Notes: generated from the sequence alone by a model not told the origin. DNA of 38,997 nt from Bacteroidales bacterium (GCA_017546125.1 JAFYXO010000025.1:1-38997); one strand, 5' to 3'. Positions 17,501 through 25,336 are shown, numbered from the stretch's first letter. Numbers and translations are program-made.

Positions 17501-18134
17501 TACAGAGTACGGAGGAGTTTGCTATATGTACGGTGACGGAACAGCTGTTGCCTGCTGTCCTAAATCTGCGGACGCATATCCATACGACTTCCGCGGAATC
17601 GTTCAGCATGAGGCAGGCGGACATGGATTCGGAAAACTCGCAGATGAGTATATCTATCATAATGCATTTATATCTACCTGTACTTGTTTTGATGGTTGTG
17701 GACACGTGGGTGATTTTATGGCATACAAAAACCTCGGATGGTATCGTAACCTTGAACTTACAGGCAATATGAATGAAGTGGGTTGGTCACACTTTATTTT
17801 CCATCCTAAGTACTCCAATGTAGTGGATATTTATGAAGGTGGTTATTTCCATACTCGTGGAGTCTATCGTTCTGAACCTACAAGCTGTATGAACAACAAT
17901 GTACCATACTACTCAGCAATCTCCCGCCAGGCTATGGTTGAGAGGATTATGGAGTATGCAGGAGAGGAGTTTGACTTGGAAGACTTCATAGCAAAAGATG
18001 TTACCACTGCAGGTCCAACTACCAAATCCGGTGCAGATATATTCCCTTCAGAGTCGTTTGCCAACATCGGCAAGCAGCATGCACCTGTCTATATGGGTGA
18101 CAAACCTGATTTTACAAAACAGAAAAAAAACTAA
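14541..18134 (+). CDS. Fimbrillin-LRR-BACON-M64 zinc peptidase chimeric lipoprotein
   Basis: 1197 residues. A lipoprotein signal peptide ends at LTGC with Cys19 as the lipid site. Residues about 24-290 are an Mfa-like fimbrillin domain (ATKVTAEGFETGDAIGLYAV, GGYEASDFLWAK), paralogous to the next two genes. Residues about 395-745 are BspA-type leucine-rich repeats (units such as IPDNAF, VTEIGKYAF, LQTIGAKAF). Residues about 747-858 resemble BACON (WSIKSKPDWITVTPSSG, ending MTVEQFD). Residues about 870-1160 are an M64 (IgA-peptidase-like) zinc protease. Its site is HEAGGHGFGKLADE: His1023, Glu1024, His1028, with Asp1035/Glu1036 close by. The probable location is the cell surface, anchored by lipid or as a fimbrial tip. 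Substrate unknown; M64 members cut immunoglobulin A or host glycoproteins. First gene of a three- or four-gene operon. Confidence 0.88.
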   Translation: MKIKHFLFGVAILAVLTGCLERSELDPNFEGGIEISLDGSINQVATKVTAEGFETGDAIGLYAVNYTNENQTPGTLLAEGNQADHVKYIFDFEKWQWTPVKKVYYKDINTNVDLYVFFPHSEPESVEDYKFEVQKDQNKAKTATSLGGYEASDFLWAKVENVAPTEGKIKVRMDHKMAGVHVILTEGEGFQEDEFVLLEKSVLAVNTTRKASVDMSTGVVTPLGSAQATGIVMATQSDGSFRAIVVPQVVAGGLYLFDITIDGMTYHFKKDTDFTYEAGKVSKFTIKINRKAHSGEYELEIVDSDIVEWTEDLNQHDKEARQYYCVNVSEPGTLGRLIKADKKNPMKIRNLKVSGTISDEDFYFMRDSMAILEAVNLKESKVVDVECTKLTLPGHNDEYGKSTIFATREAGVYADVIPDNAFKNKKSLYYVAFPEKVTEIGKYAFDGSSISGALVIPDDVKYIWDYAFSGTYLSGLELSSNLEIIGTGVFCGCSSLSGVLSFSEVLLYIGSSAFESCGFSGRLILPSSLEYIGRQAFSSAGRFVGDLIIPEKIPILYTRTFGGTSGTSGYNMFTGTLDLGNVQELERACLRACGFQGELVIPEGVTMIPEECFHPFSLPGKAGFSSVHLPSTLKVIDAQAFNNQSRLMNINFPEGLVSIGEQAFYSCGSLIKIDLPSSLQTIGAKAFSYCSYVCGIVCNSSEPPIAQSGAFDGVPKDNFTLEVPANAVNRYATDTEWGKFKRISAHYDFSISRSRARALNDETSKTYILRAPANHNWSIKSKPDWITVTPSSGTGKTEVTVIFSEMSAADASQIEVEMTHPTYAYQTTTKKLNGRAGEITFLLNDKDYRTTMTVEQFDYAYGDGDVITLNEATEGNGVDIVFLGDCYDAADIAAGNYIADIEEAMGHYFDLEPYKTYKDYFNVYVVLGVSDDSGMGTLNTIKDAKFGSTFGEKNLVQPDMDMCFEYACKAPINDNIAQTLIVLVENTTEYGGVCYMYGDGTAVACCPKSADAYPYDFRGIVQHEAGGHGFGKLADEYIYHNAFISTCTCFDGCGHVGDFMAYKNLGWYRNLELTGNMNEVGWSHFIFHPKYSNVVDIYEGGYFHTRGVYRSEPTSCMNNNVPYYSAISRQAMVERIMEYAGEEFDLEDFIAKDVTTAGPTTKSGADIFPSESFANIGKQHAPVYMGDKPDFTKQKKN

Positions 18135-18137
18135 GAG

Positions 18138-19007
18138 ATGAAAAAGATAATTGTAATAATGGCATTGTTAGGGGTGATGACCTCTTGCCATAAAGAGTCT
18201 TCAAATGTGCCCCAGATCTGTTTTGAAATGGATATCCCATCTACCAAGGCCACCTCTACAGGTTTTGAAAGTGGAGATAATGTGTCGGTGTGGGCTGTAG
18301 AGTATATGTCAGAAGAGGTGCCCGAGCTTCAGATAGGTGGAAATTTCCTTAATAACGAGAAGCTCACATACGACGGTACATCCTGGAAGGGTGGCCGCAC
18401 TATATACTGGAGTGATAAAGCATGTGATTTTTATGCTGTCTATCCATATATCAAACCCACTTCTGTAGAGTCTCATATCTTTGAGATCGCAGCTGATCAG
18501 AATTCACAGAAAACAGCAGATGTTTTGGGTGGTTATGAAGCGAGTGACATACTCTATGCAAAAGCAGAAGCTGTAGATAGAGAGGATGGTAAGGTTACTT
18601 TGACTTTTCATCACGTTATGTCCAAATGTGTAGTCAATGTACTTAAAGGCCCTAAGTTTGAGGGGAATTTTCCTGAAGATATAGCTGTACATATCTACAA
18701 CACCGTAACTACAGCAGATTTTAATATCACGAATGGTTCGGTAGAGAAATTTCCGGACGGTAGACGTAATACCATTACGATGAAAAAAATCTCTCCAGAA
18801 AGGTTTGAAGCTATCGTGGTCCCACAGAGGATAGAGCGTCATACCCCACTAATCGAGGTCTCTATGGGAGGTATCGCCTACCTTCTTGAATATAGCCTTA
18901 CATTCAAGCCAGGTTATTTGCACATAATAAACCTCACATTAAACACATCACCTGATCAGGAGAAATTTGAAATATCACTAGATGTCTCTACAGATGATAT
19001 GAATTAG
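18138..19007 (+). CDS. Fimbrillin family (Mfa-like) lipoprotein
   Basis: 289 residues. Signal peptide with lipobox MTSC (Cys17). The conserved opening TKATSTGFESGDNVSVWAVEY and the later QNSQKTADVLGGYEASDILYAK match the fimbrillin domain of the preceding chimeric gene. Family members are exported as lipoproteins, proteolytically trimmed, and assembled by strand exchange into surface fimbriae, either as stalk or as accessory/tip subunits. It starts 3 bp after the M64 gene, so the two are co-transcribed. No usher-like gene is needed in this pathway. Whether this one forms the stalk or an adaptor cannot be told. Confidence 0.82.
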   Translation: MKKIIVIMALLGVMTSCHKESSNVPQICFEMDIPSTKATSTGFESGDNVSVWAVEYMSEEVPELQIGGNFLNNEKLTYDGTSWKGGRTIYWSDKACDFYAVYPYIKPTSVESHIFEIAADQNSQKTADVLGGYEASDILYAKAEAVDREDGKVTLTFHHVMSKCVVNVLKGPKFEGNFPEDIAVHIYNTVTTADFNITNGSVEKFPDGRRNTITMKKISPERFEAIVVPQRIERHTPLIEVSMGGIAYLLEYSLTFKPGYLHIINLTLNTSPDQEKFEISLDVSTDDMN

Positions 19008-19033
19008 AAATAATACATTTAACATATACAAAC

Positions 19034-19903
19034 ATGAAAAAACTTTTTACACTTGCACTTTCAGTATTTGCTTTAGTATCATGCCAAATGGCACAGATAG
19101 AATCTGAAACATTAGAGAAAATGGAAGTAAGCTTAGCCTTAGGGGTTACTACCAAGGTCTCTGACAATACTTTTGACAGTGGAGATAAAGTGGGAATCTA
19201 TATGGTCAATCAACCAAGTTCACTTTTGTCATCAGGTAATCACTATGATAACATCCAACACTCGTATGATGGTAGCAATTGGACCCCATCAGAGCAAATG
19301 TACTGGTTAGACAAGACAACAGAGGCAGTCTTTTATGGATATTACCCATATTCGGAGGTAAGCGATGTAAATGAACACTCATTTACTGTAGCTACTGACC
19401 AAAGTGAGCTTTCATCACTCAAATCTTCTGATTTTGTATGGGGTAAATCAGCAAGCACAGCCCCATCAAAAAATCCTGTCGCCCTTCAGACTAGCCATAT
19501 TATGAGCAGCATCAAGATATATGTTGAGCCAGGTGATGGATTTAAGCCTGAAACTTTTGCCGATTTGGATGTGAAAGTTAATCTTAGAAACGTCAAGAAC
19601 AGTGCTAAGGTGAATCTTGAAGATGGTAGTGTTACAGCCGTTGGTTCCTCTGTTCAGATGACTCCATATAAAGATAATGGATATTATAGAGCTATCATTG
19701 TGCCTCAGACAGTGGCAGATGAATCTGAGCTTGTTGTTATTACTGTCAACGGGACAGAATATACTCTTAAGAAAGGCTTTGCCTTCGCTTCAGGTACACG
19801 TCATAAATTTACCGTCAAGGTAAATAAGACTGGCAGTGGTGTGAATATCGGTATTGGTGGCTGGGAAGAGGATGAAGAAGATAATGGCGGTAACGCAGAA
19901 TAG
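19034..19903 (+). CDS. Fimbrillin family (Mfa-like) lipoprotein with acidic tail
   Basis: 289 residues. Lipobox LVSC with Cys17. Fimbrillin opening TKVSDNTFDSGDKVGIYMV and a central LKSSDFVWGKS block match the other two fimbrillin domains. The C-terminus is a distinctive low-complexity segment, GIGGWEEDEEDNGGNAE. The same design, at codon level as well, recurs at the end of the short ORF that starts 8 bp downstream. Third gene of the operon, 26 bp after the previous stop. Likely a structural fimbrial subunit; the acidic tail is outside the usual strand-exchange core and its role is unknown. Confidence 0.82.
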   Translation: MKKLFTLALSVFALVSCQMAQIESETLEKMEVSLALGVTTKVSDNTFDSGDKVGIYMVNQPSSLLSSGNHYDNIQHSYDGSNWTPSEQMYWLDKTTEAVFYGYYPYSEVSDVNEHSFTVATDQSELSSLKSSDFVWGKSASTAPSKNPVALQTSHIMSSIKIYVEPGDGFKPETFADLDVKVNLRNVKNSAKVNLEDGSVTAVGSSVQMTPYKDNGYYRAIIVPQTVADESELVVITVNGTEYTLKKGFAFASGTRHKFTVKVNKTGSGVNIGIGGWEEDEEDNGGNAE

Positions 19904-19911
19904 TACTTGTT

Positions 19912-20067
19912 ATGATAAAATATACCAATACATATATATCACCTTCCATTGATGTAGTTGAGGTCCTTTATGAAGGGGGGGTAATGTCTATGAGTGGTGG
20001 GACTTTTGGTGTCGATGGTTGGGACGAGTCGGGAGAAGATAATGGTGGTGATGCCACTTGGGGTTAA
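19912..20067 (+). CDS. Short ORF (51 aa) with a fimbrillin-like acidic tail
   Basis: ATG 19912 to TAA 20067, 8 bp after the fimbrillin stop. The protein opens MIKYTNTYISPSIDVVEVLY and ends GVDGWDESGEDNGGDAT plus three residues. Ten of seventeen positions of this tail are identical to the tail of the preceding fimbrillin, and the DNA (GAAGATAATGG repeated) agrees. There is no signal peptide or membrane segment. Many Bacteroidota carry similar tiny proteins opening with a YxxPxxxVxEV pattern and a Gly-rich end, mostly unnamed. It could be a peptide precursor, a regulatory small protein, or a duplicated fragment. I cannot assign a function. Confidence 0.5.
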   Translation: MIKYTNTYISPSIDVVEVLYEGGVMSMSGGTFGVDGWDESGEDNGGDATWG

Positions 20068-20085
20068 TCTTTGACTATAGTATAT

Positions 20086-20288
20086 CCCCACAGTGGAGCA
20101 ATGCGAGCGACTTTGCGAAGAGCGTATGGCGAATGAACGGTAAAGAGGTGTGTGGCGAAGCCAATGCCGGATTTTGTCCGAAGACGTTAGACCGACGAAG
20201 TCGGACTAAAAGGATGAGTTATCCGGCAAACCTCTGAGAGTGAAATGAGTAGCTCGAAGCAATCGGAGTGAGCTGCTCCAGTGTGGGG
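20086..20288. repeat. Inverted-repeat-bounded structured element 2
   Basis: CCCCACAGTGGAGCA (20086-20100) and TGCTCCAGTGTGGGG (20274-20288) pair at 14 of 15 positions. Internal stems include AGAGGT/ACCTCT (20144-20149 with 20230-20235), GCCGGAT/ATCCGGC (20166-20172 with 20221-20227), GGC-GAA-GCC (20154-20162) and GTCCGA/TCGGAC (20176-20181 with 20201-20206), which competes with CCGAC-GAA-GTCGG. No protein-like frame is seen. Like element 1 it lies just before a REPIN in a convergent gap. The rest of 20289-20350 holds only a weak GAGGGT/ACCCTC pair. Confidence 0.55.
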
Positions 20289-20350
20289 GTTGCTGAGGGT
20301 GACATGGGGACGAGAAGAACAACATTCGGACCCTCCCTTCGGTAAACACT

Positions 20351-20438
20351 TCCCGCGACAGGAAAACGGCAAAAATTGACGCAGAAGACCGAAAAATGAG
20401 CTCCCGCGACAGGATTTTACAAAATTTTGTCGCGGGAG
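20351..20438 (+). repeat. REPIN-like repeat B3 (family B)
   Basis: 88 bp and identical to B2, including the bases ACACT before and T after, giving 94 matching bases. Same orientation as B1 and B2. It sits between the fimbrial operon (plus) and fbp (minus). The second-half hairpin is followed by TTTT and may end fimbrial transcripts. Confidence 0.82.
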
Positions 20439-20519
20439 TTTTATGTGAGGCCGGGTAGGCGATAAGGTCGGTGAGATTTGACAATTGTGTGCCGGCAACC
20501 ATGTAGGTGTAGGACGGCA

Positions 20520-22478
20520 TCAGTTTCTTTGGCGGACTTTACCGCTGCGGTATGCTTCGAGCAGTTTTTTGAGGTCCTCTACCTGGGCACGGAGCCTTTT
20601 ACCGTTGTCGGTATCCTTAACCAGCATCCTGTTTGAGACAAATTCCACTACAGATGTGGTGGAGATGATGTCTTTGCCCAAAAGGGCGGCCTTTTCTGCC
20701 GATTCAAATGGGTGGTGCTGTACCAGTTTGAGTCCATGTGAGTTGAAGATGAGTGTGTAGCCGGCGATACCGGTCTCCTCCTGGTATGCTTTGGAGAAGC
20801 CTCCATCGATAACCAAAAGTTTTCCATCTGCCTTTATAGGTGTCTCTCCGAGGTTCGCCTTCACAGGGATGTGACCGTTAATGATGTGGGTATATTTCCC
20901 TGTCACACCAAACTCTTCAAGTATCTTCTCACAGATGTCTTTTCTGTTTTTGAGTGTAGAGTACACACCTTTAGTCTCTTTGTGGGTAGCTTTGTCGGCT
21001 ATGAAGTATCTCTCGAATGTGGCCATCTTGTCTTTATCAAACTGTGGCGAGTATGGTCCGCACCACAAGAACCAGATGAAGTCTTCACCGAATTTCTTCT
21101 TGACAGGGTCTTTCTCGTAGAAACCATCCCTTACGATGGCGTCGATCTTGTCGAACAGAGCCTTGCCCGCATACTCTTCCCCTTGGATTTTGACACTCTT
21201 GAAAGAGCCGTCTTCATTCATGAGCATTGAGCCGTGGTATAGGAGATTGCCGTTTCTTACCAGGTACAGGGAGCCTTTGGTGTAGAGACAGTTGATATGT
21301 TTTCTGAGTTTTTCGTTCGCTTTGAAGCTGGCTACCAGTTTTTTCACCACATCCAGCTCCTCTTCTGTCAGCTTGTATGGTGAGACGGGGTCGATAGTGG
21401 GCAGGTAGGTGTCTTTAAGTGGGTAGTCTATGCCGTTCAGCTCTACTGTACCACGTGTGAAGTCTATCTTGTGGAGCAGGTTTCTCCCCTTCATGTCGAA
21501 CTCTTCGCGGGAGTTGATAATCTCGCTCTCGAGTTTGAACTGGATGATGGTGATGGCCTTGTGCATCTTCGCAATCAGGTTCTCCTCCTTGGATGTGATG
21601 TTAGGATTGTCCCCGATTTTTGGTTTGAAATATTTGCAGGGGTCATTGCCATACACCTCCATCGCAAATGTAGCGAGTGGGAGGAGGTTGATTCCGTACC
21701 CCTCCTCTATAGCCTCAAGATTGGCATATCTCAGGCTGATACGGAGTGCGTTTGCTATACATGCCGCACTTCCTGCAGCGGCACCCATCCATACCAGGTC
21801 GTGGTTTCCCCATTGGATATCACAGTTGTGGTACTCGCAGATGGTGTCCATAATAAGATGGGCAGCGGGGCCTCTGTCGTAGATGTCTCCGATGATATGG
21901 AGGGAGTCTATGGTGAGGCGGTGGATCACTTTGGAGATGGCTATGATAAAGTGGTCTGCACATCCGGTCTCGATGATAGAGTCGAGGATGGCCGCTATAT
22001 ATTTCTGTTTGTCAGGCTGTGATGACGACTCGTGAAGCAACTCCTGGATGATGTAAGAGTACTCTGTCGGGAGTGCTTTTCTAACTTTTGAACGGGTATA
22101 TTTTGACGATACCGCTTCAAGTATCTTGACTACCTGTACGAGGGTGATGGTGTACCAGTCGTTGATATTGTCACCCTCCCTCTCTTTTACCTGCTTCAGT
22201 TTGCTCTCAGGGTAGTAGATTAGGGCACAAAGCTCTTTTTTCTCGTTTTCCCTGATGGTGTGGCCGAATACCTCCTCCACTTTGATTTTGATTACACCTG
22301 AGGCGTTTTTCAGAATGTGCTGGAATGCATCATATTCGCCGTGCAGGTCGGTCAGGAAGTGCTCTGTCCCTTTTGGAAGGTTGAGGATGGCCTCCAGGTT
22401 TATAATCTCAGTGCTCGCCGACTGGATGGTCGGGAACGATCTTGAAAGGAGTTCCAGATACTTGATGTCGTCTTTCAT
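20520..22478 (-). CDS. fbp: Fructose-1,6-bisphosphatase class III
   Basis: 652 residues from ATG 22478. Gluconeogenic phosphatase converting fructose 1,6-bisphosphate to fructose 6-phosphate. The class III form, found in Firmicutes and Bacteroidota, has a calcineurin-like metallophosphatase core. Metal motifs: LTDLHGEYDAF, GDIYDRGPAAH, IQWGNHDLVWMG and INGHIPVK, then VIDGGFSKAYQ near the C-terminus. The length fits the class (about 640-670). The open frame reaches 22526, but ATG 22478, 4 bp after the ctlX stop, gives the family's usual opening (MKDDIKYLELLSRSFPT). Third gene of the rocD-ctlX-fbp transcription unit. Confidence 0.95.
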   Translation of the reverse strand: MKDDIKYLELLSRSFPTIQSASTEIINLEAILNLPKGTEHFLTDLHGEYDAFQHILKNASGVIKIKVEEVFGHTIRENEKKELCALIYYPESKLKQVKEREGDNINDWYTITLVQVVKILEAVSSKYTRSKVRKALPTEYSYIIQELLHESSSQPDKQKYIAAILDSIIETGCADHFIIAISKVIHRLTIDSLHIIGDIYDRGPAAHLIMDTICEYHNCDIQWGNHDLVWMGAAAGSAACIANALRISLRYANLEAIEEGYGINLLPLATFAMEVYGNDPCKYFKPKIGDNPNITSKEENLIAKMHKAITIIQFKLESEIINSREEFDMKGRNLLHKIDFTRGTVELNGIDYPLKDTYLPTIDPVSPYKLTEEELDVVKKLVASFKANEKLRKHINCLYTKGSLYLVRNGNLLYHGSMLMNEDGSFKSVKIQGEEYAGKALFDKIDAIVRDGFYEKDPVKKKFGEDFIWFLWCGPYSPQFDKDKMATFERYFIADKATHKETKGVYSTLKNRKDICEKILEEFGVTGKYTHIINGHIPVKANLGETPIKADGKLLVIDGGFSKAYQEETGIAGYTLIFNSHGLKLVQHHPFESAEKAALLGKDIISTTSVVEFVSNRMLVKDTDNGKRLRAQVEDLKKLLEAYRSGKVRQRN

Positions 22479-22482
22479 GTCT

Positions 22483-23385
22483 TTAGAATATTTCTGCCAA
22501 CATACATCTTGCAGATCCACCTCCATTGGTCTCGATGGTCTCGAGCTGTGGTGACAGCAGTCTGTATGTTTTACTTAATTCTCTGTTTTGTTCCGGTGTG
22601 AGGCTTTTGCGTGCTGTAGCAGACATCACAAGGAGTTTTTTCCCCTCTGTGCTGCGGAGCTCAAGCATATTTCCGGCGAATTGGCCCATTTGCCCGAGGG
22701 TGATCTCAAGGACTTTCTTCCCGGTCTTCTCGAGTGAAGCGACCACTCTCTCCCTTTCGGAGGCGTCGGCTATCGATTCGAGGCAGACGATGGCGTATGC
22801 GGTACCCACTGCCATCATCACATTGGTATGGTAGATTTGCTGTCCGTTCTGGTCTACAGCTTCAAATACTACAGGGGTATAACCGAGTTCTTTGCAGAAA
22901 TCGTCCAATACCTTGTCGCAAGTGCGTGGCGAACGGCAGGCGTATACGATTTTATTCTCCCTGTCAAGGATCATGCTCCCTGTCCCTTCAAGGAACAGCC
23001 CCTCCTCTTCGTAGTGGGTAAGGTCGACAGTTCTGGTCACTTTGAAACTTTTCCTGATGATTTGGAGGAAGTGCTCTTTCCTCTCCTCCCTCCGGTTAGG
23101 GGCTGCCATAGGGTAGAGCACCAGTGTCCCGTCTTCGTGGGTAGTGAACCAGTTGTTGGGGAATATTGAATCGGGGGTGCGGGGCTCCAATGTGTCCTCC
23201 GCTAACGCAATATTGACTCCGTTTGCACGCAATAGGGTAGTGTATGCCAGAAATTCTCTCAGTGCCGATTCCTGTACGGCACGGCCAAATCCATCTTTTT
23301 TCTGGAAAGCGTTGCTTTCAGCTGTCTGCGGGTTGAATCCGAACCTCGCAGGTTTAACCATAAATACGATAGAAGTTGTCTGCAT
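22483..23385 (-). CDS. ctlX: CtlX-type citrulline/arginine-family hydrolase
   Basis: 300 residues from ATG 23385. Member of the guanidino-group-modifying superfamily (arginine deiminase, DDAH, amidinotransferase). CtlX members take part in citrulline breakdown in Bacteroidota. Visible blocks: PDSIFPNNWFTTHEDG, EGTGSMILDRE, CRSPRTC, YHTNVMMAVG, and the C-terminal GGGSARCMLAEIF that supplies the nucleophilic cysteine. The longer frame starts at a TTG at 23403 inside the preceding gene, so ATG 23385, 1 bp after the rocD stop, is preferred. Co-transcription with ornithine aminotransferase fits a citrulline to ornithine to glutamate semialdehyde route. The exact substrate is an inference. Confidence 0.85.
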   Translation of the reverse strand: MQTTSIVFMVKPARFGFNPQTAESNAFQKKDGFGRAVQESALREFLAYTTLLRANGVNIALAEDTLEPRTPDSIFPNNWFTTHEDGTLVLYPMAAPNRREERKEHFLQIIRKSFKVTRTVDLTHYEEEGLFLEGTGSMILDRENKIVYACRSPRTCDKVLDDFCKELGYTPVVFEAVDQNGQQIYHTNVMMAVGTAYAIVCLESIADASERERVVASLEKTGKKVLEITLGQMGQFAGNMLELRSTEGKKLLVMSATARKSLTPEQNRELSKTYRLLSPQLETIETNGGGSARCMLAEIF

Positions 23386-23386
23386 A

Positions 23387-24616
23387 TTAGATAATCTCTT
23401 CAAATGCTTTTTTGATTATTGCAATGGCTTCTCTCAGCTCCTGTTCGTTGATAACCAATGGTGGAGCGAAGCGGATAATGTGTTTGTGGGTTGGCTTCGC
23501 AATAAGACCCATTTCTGCCATTTTCAAGCAGATATCCCAAGCCTCCACTCCGTTGGTGGGTTCGGTAACCACTGCGTTGAGGAGACCTTTGCCCCTTACA
23601 TATTTGAAAAGTGGTGATTTGATCTTCGATATCTCTTCGCGGAAGATCTTTCCGAGGCGTTCAGCATTTTCGGTAAGTTTCTCCTCTTTTACCACCTGAA
23701 GTGCCGCCATTGCCACTTTGGCTGCAAGTGGGAATCCACCGAATGTAGATCCGTGCTCGCCAGGTTTGATGGTGAGCATGATCTCGTCATCTGCAAGGAC
23801 TGCCGATACGGGGAGGACGCCGCCTGAGAGGGCTTTGCCGATGATTACCATATCGGGGCGGATCCCTTCGTGGTCGCTGCAGAGCATGCGCCCTGTACGG
23901 GCAATGCCTGTCTGAACCTCGTCTGCCACGAAAAGGACATTGTGCTTTTTGCAAAGGTCGTAGCAGGTTTTCAGGTATCCGTCATCCGGAACATATACAC
24001 CTGCTTCACCCTGGATGGGCTCAAGCATAAGTGCTGCCACTCTCTCCCCCTTCTCTTCGAGAACCTGTTCAAGAGCTTTAGGATCGTTGTATGGGATGGT
24101 TACAAATCCCGGGGTGAATGGTCCGTACTGTGAGTAGCTGTCGGGATCGGTAGAGATCGATACGATGGTGATGGTGCGGCCGTGGAAGTTTCCGTCGCAA
24201 GTGATGATCAGGGCTTCATTTTCAGGAATCCCTTTACGGATATATCCCCATCTGCGGGCAAGCTTGAGAGCTGTTTCTACAGCCTCTGCCCCCGAGTTCA
24301 TAGGGAGGAGCTTGTCGTATCCGAAAAATTCAGTGGCAAACTTCTCGTATGGGCCCAGACAGTCGTTGTAGAAAGCCCTTGATGTAAGACAAAGATCGTG
24401 TGCCTGATCGCATAGGGCCTGCACAATTTTAGGATGGCAGTGTCCCTGGTTTACAGCAGAATATGCAGAGAGGAAGTCGAAGTACCTTTTGCCGTCCACA
24501 TCCCATACATATATGCCCTTTCCTTTGGACAGGACTACGGGTAGCGGATGGTAGTTGTGTGCTCCGTATTTGTCTTCAAGATCCATGTACGATTGAGCCT
24601 TGGGTGATATATTCAT
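23387..24616 (-). CDS. rocD: Ornithine-oxo-acid transaminase
   Basis: 409 residues. PLP enzyme that moves the delta-amino group of ornithine to 2-oxoglutarate, giving glutamate semialdehyde and glutamate. Class III aminotransferase features: [25 protein letters not shown] opens the protein in family fashion, [13 protein letters not shown] binds the cofactor phosphate, [21 protein letters not shown] and IIGKALSGG with Lys261 as the PLP lysine. GEHGSTFGG follows. First gene of a three-gene operon with ctlX and fbp, driven from a TATCTTTG box 31-38 bp upstream. Confidence 0.95.
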   Translation of the reverse strand: MNISPKAQSYMDLEDKYGAHNYHPLPVVLSKGKGIYVWDVDGKRYFDFLSAYSAVNQGHCHPKIVQALCDQAHDLCLTSRAFYNDCLGPYEKFATEFFGYDKLLPMNSGAEAVETALKLARRWGYIRKGIPENEALIITCDGNFHGRTITIVSISTDPDSYSQYGPFTPGFVTIPYNDPKALEQVLEEKGERVAALMLEPIQGEAGVYVPDDGYLKTCYDLCKKHNVLFVADEVQTGIARTGRMLCSDHEGIRPDMVIIGKALSGGVLPVSAVLADDEIMLTIKPGEHGSTFGGFPLAAKVAMAALQVVKEEKLTENAERLGKIFREEISKIKSPLFKYVRGKGLLNAVVTEPTNGVEAWDICLKMAEMGLIAKPTHKHIIRFAPPLVINEQELREAIAIIKKAFEEII

Positions 24617-24646
24617 AGCAATCTGTTTTTAAGTTCGTAATTCACA

Positions 24647-24654
24647 CAAAGATA
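24647..24654 (-). promoter_or_regulatory. Bacteroidota -7 box (TATCTTTG) for rocD operon
   Basis: CAAAGATA on the plus strand reads TATCTTTG on the minus strand, an exact TAnnTTTG match 31 bp before the rocD ATG. It faces away from the promoter at 24679. Confidence 0.65.
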
Positions 24655-24678
24655 ATAAAAAAATTCGCTTAATATTTT

Positions 24679-24686
24679 TACTTTTG
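24679..24686 (+). promoter_or_regulatory. Bacteroidota -7 box (TACTTTTG) for the nine-gene operon
   Basis: TACTTTTG matches TAnnTTTG, and ATG 24707 follows 21 bp later. This also decides the start of the first gene: a GTG at 24686 lies within the box and cannot be used. Confidence 0.62.
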
Positions 24687-24706
24687 TGCCTAATAATTTT
24701 ACGCAG

Positions 24707-25336
24707 ATGTTTAAAAGGGTTTTATCTACAATTGTTTCCATCTTTGCCCTGACTACACTTACGGCACAGGATTTTCCATCCAATGCCCTCATTTTTAGAG
24801 GTAAGGTGGCTTCATCATATCCCTACATAAGATACGATGGTACTTATTACGCCTACGGTACGGAATATAAGGAGGGTGTTCTCAAATACAATCACAAGCT
24901 TTATGAAGGGGTCTACCTCAACTACAATGCCCACAAAGGGGAGATGTGTGTGGACAATGGAAAAGGGATGCAGCAGATAGCCCTGAATGACGATTTTTTC
25001 GAGTATTGTGAATTTGACGGTAAAAAATTTGTCTATCTCAGGGGTGTGGAGGAGCTGGAAGATGGCTATTATCAGGTGCTTTTCGAAAATGACGAGGCTG
25101 TCCTTTACAAGAGGATCATCAAGCATTTCGAGGCGAGGGATGTGAACAAGGAGTTTCTGTCCAGAATATCGTATCACTTCTTCAAGGGGGGTGAATACAG
25201 GCAGATAAAGAACAAGTACCAGATATTCAAGTTCTATCCTGAGCACAAGAAGATGAGATACAAGGAGCTTGGTACCCTGGAGGGTGATCTGGTAGTGATT
25301 CTGAATAAAATTTACAGTGAAGGAGGTGGCAGATGA
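24707..25336 (+). CDS. Small secreted protein, module 1 (unknown function)
   Basis: 209 residues from ATG 24707. Signal peptide about 1-21 ends TTLTAQ. The mature part is rich in aromatic residues and short strands. It has the pattern FRGK, then YKGTYYAY-like RYDGTYYAY, then YNHKLYEGVYLNYN, then FVYLRGVEELEDGYYQVLFE and a basic C-terminal half. The gene at 32437 has the same layout (KGTYFAY, YNQKLYTGVLLNLN, FVNVRDG, SGFYEVLTEG), so the two are paralogues in matching positions. I do not recognise a named domain. It overlaps the following TonB receptor by 4 bp (ATGA), so it is probably a periplasmic or outer-membrane partner of that receptor. Confidence 0.75.
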   Translation: MFKRVLSTIVSIFALTTLTAQDFPSNALIFRGKVASSYPYIRYDGTYYAYGTEYKEGVLKYNHKLYEGVYLNYNAHKGEMCVDNGKGMQQIALNDDFFEYCEFDGKKFVYLRGVEELEDGYYQVLFENDEAVLYKRIIKHFEARDVNKEFLSRISYHFFKGGEYRQIKNKYQIFKFYPEHKKMRYKELGTLEGDLVVILNKIYSEGGGR

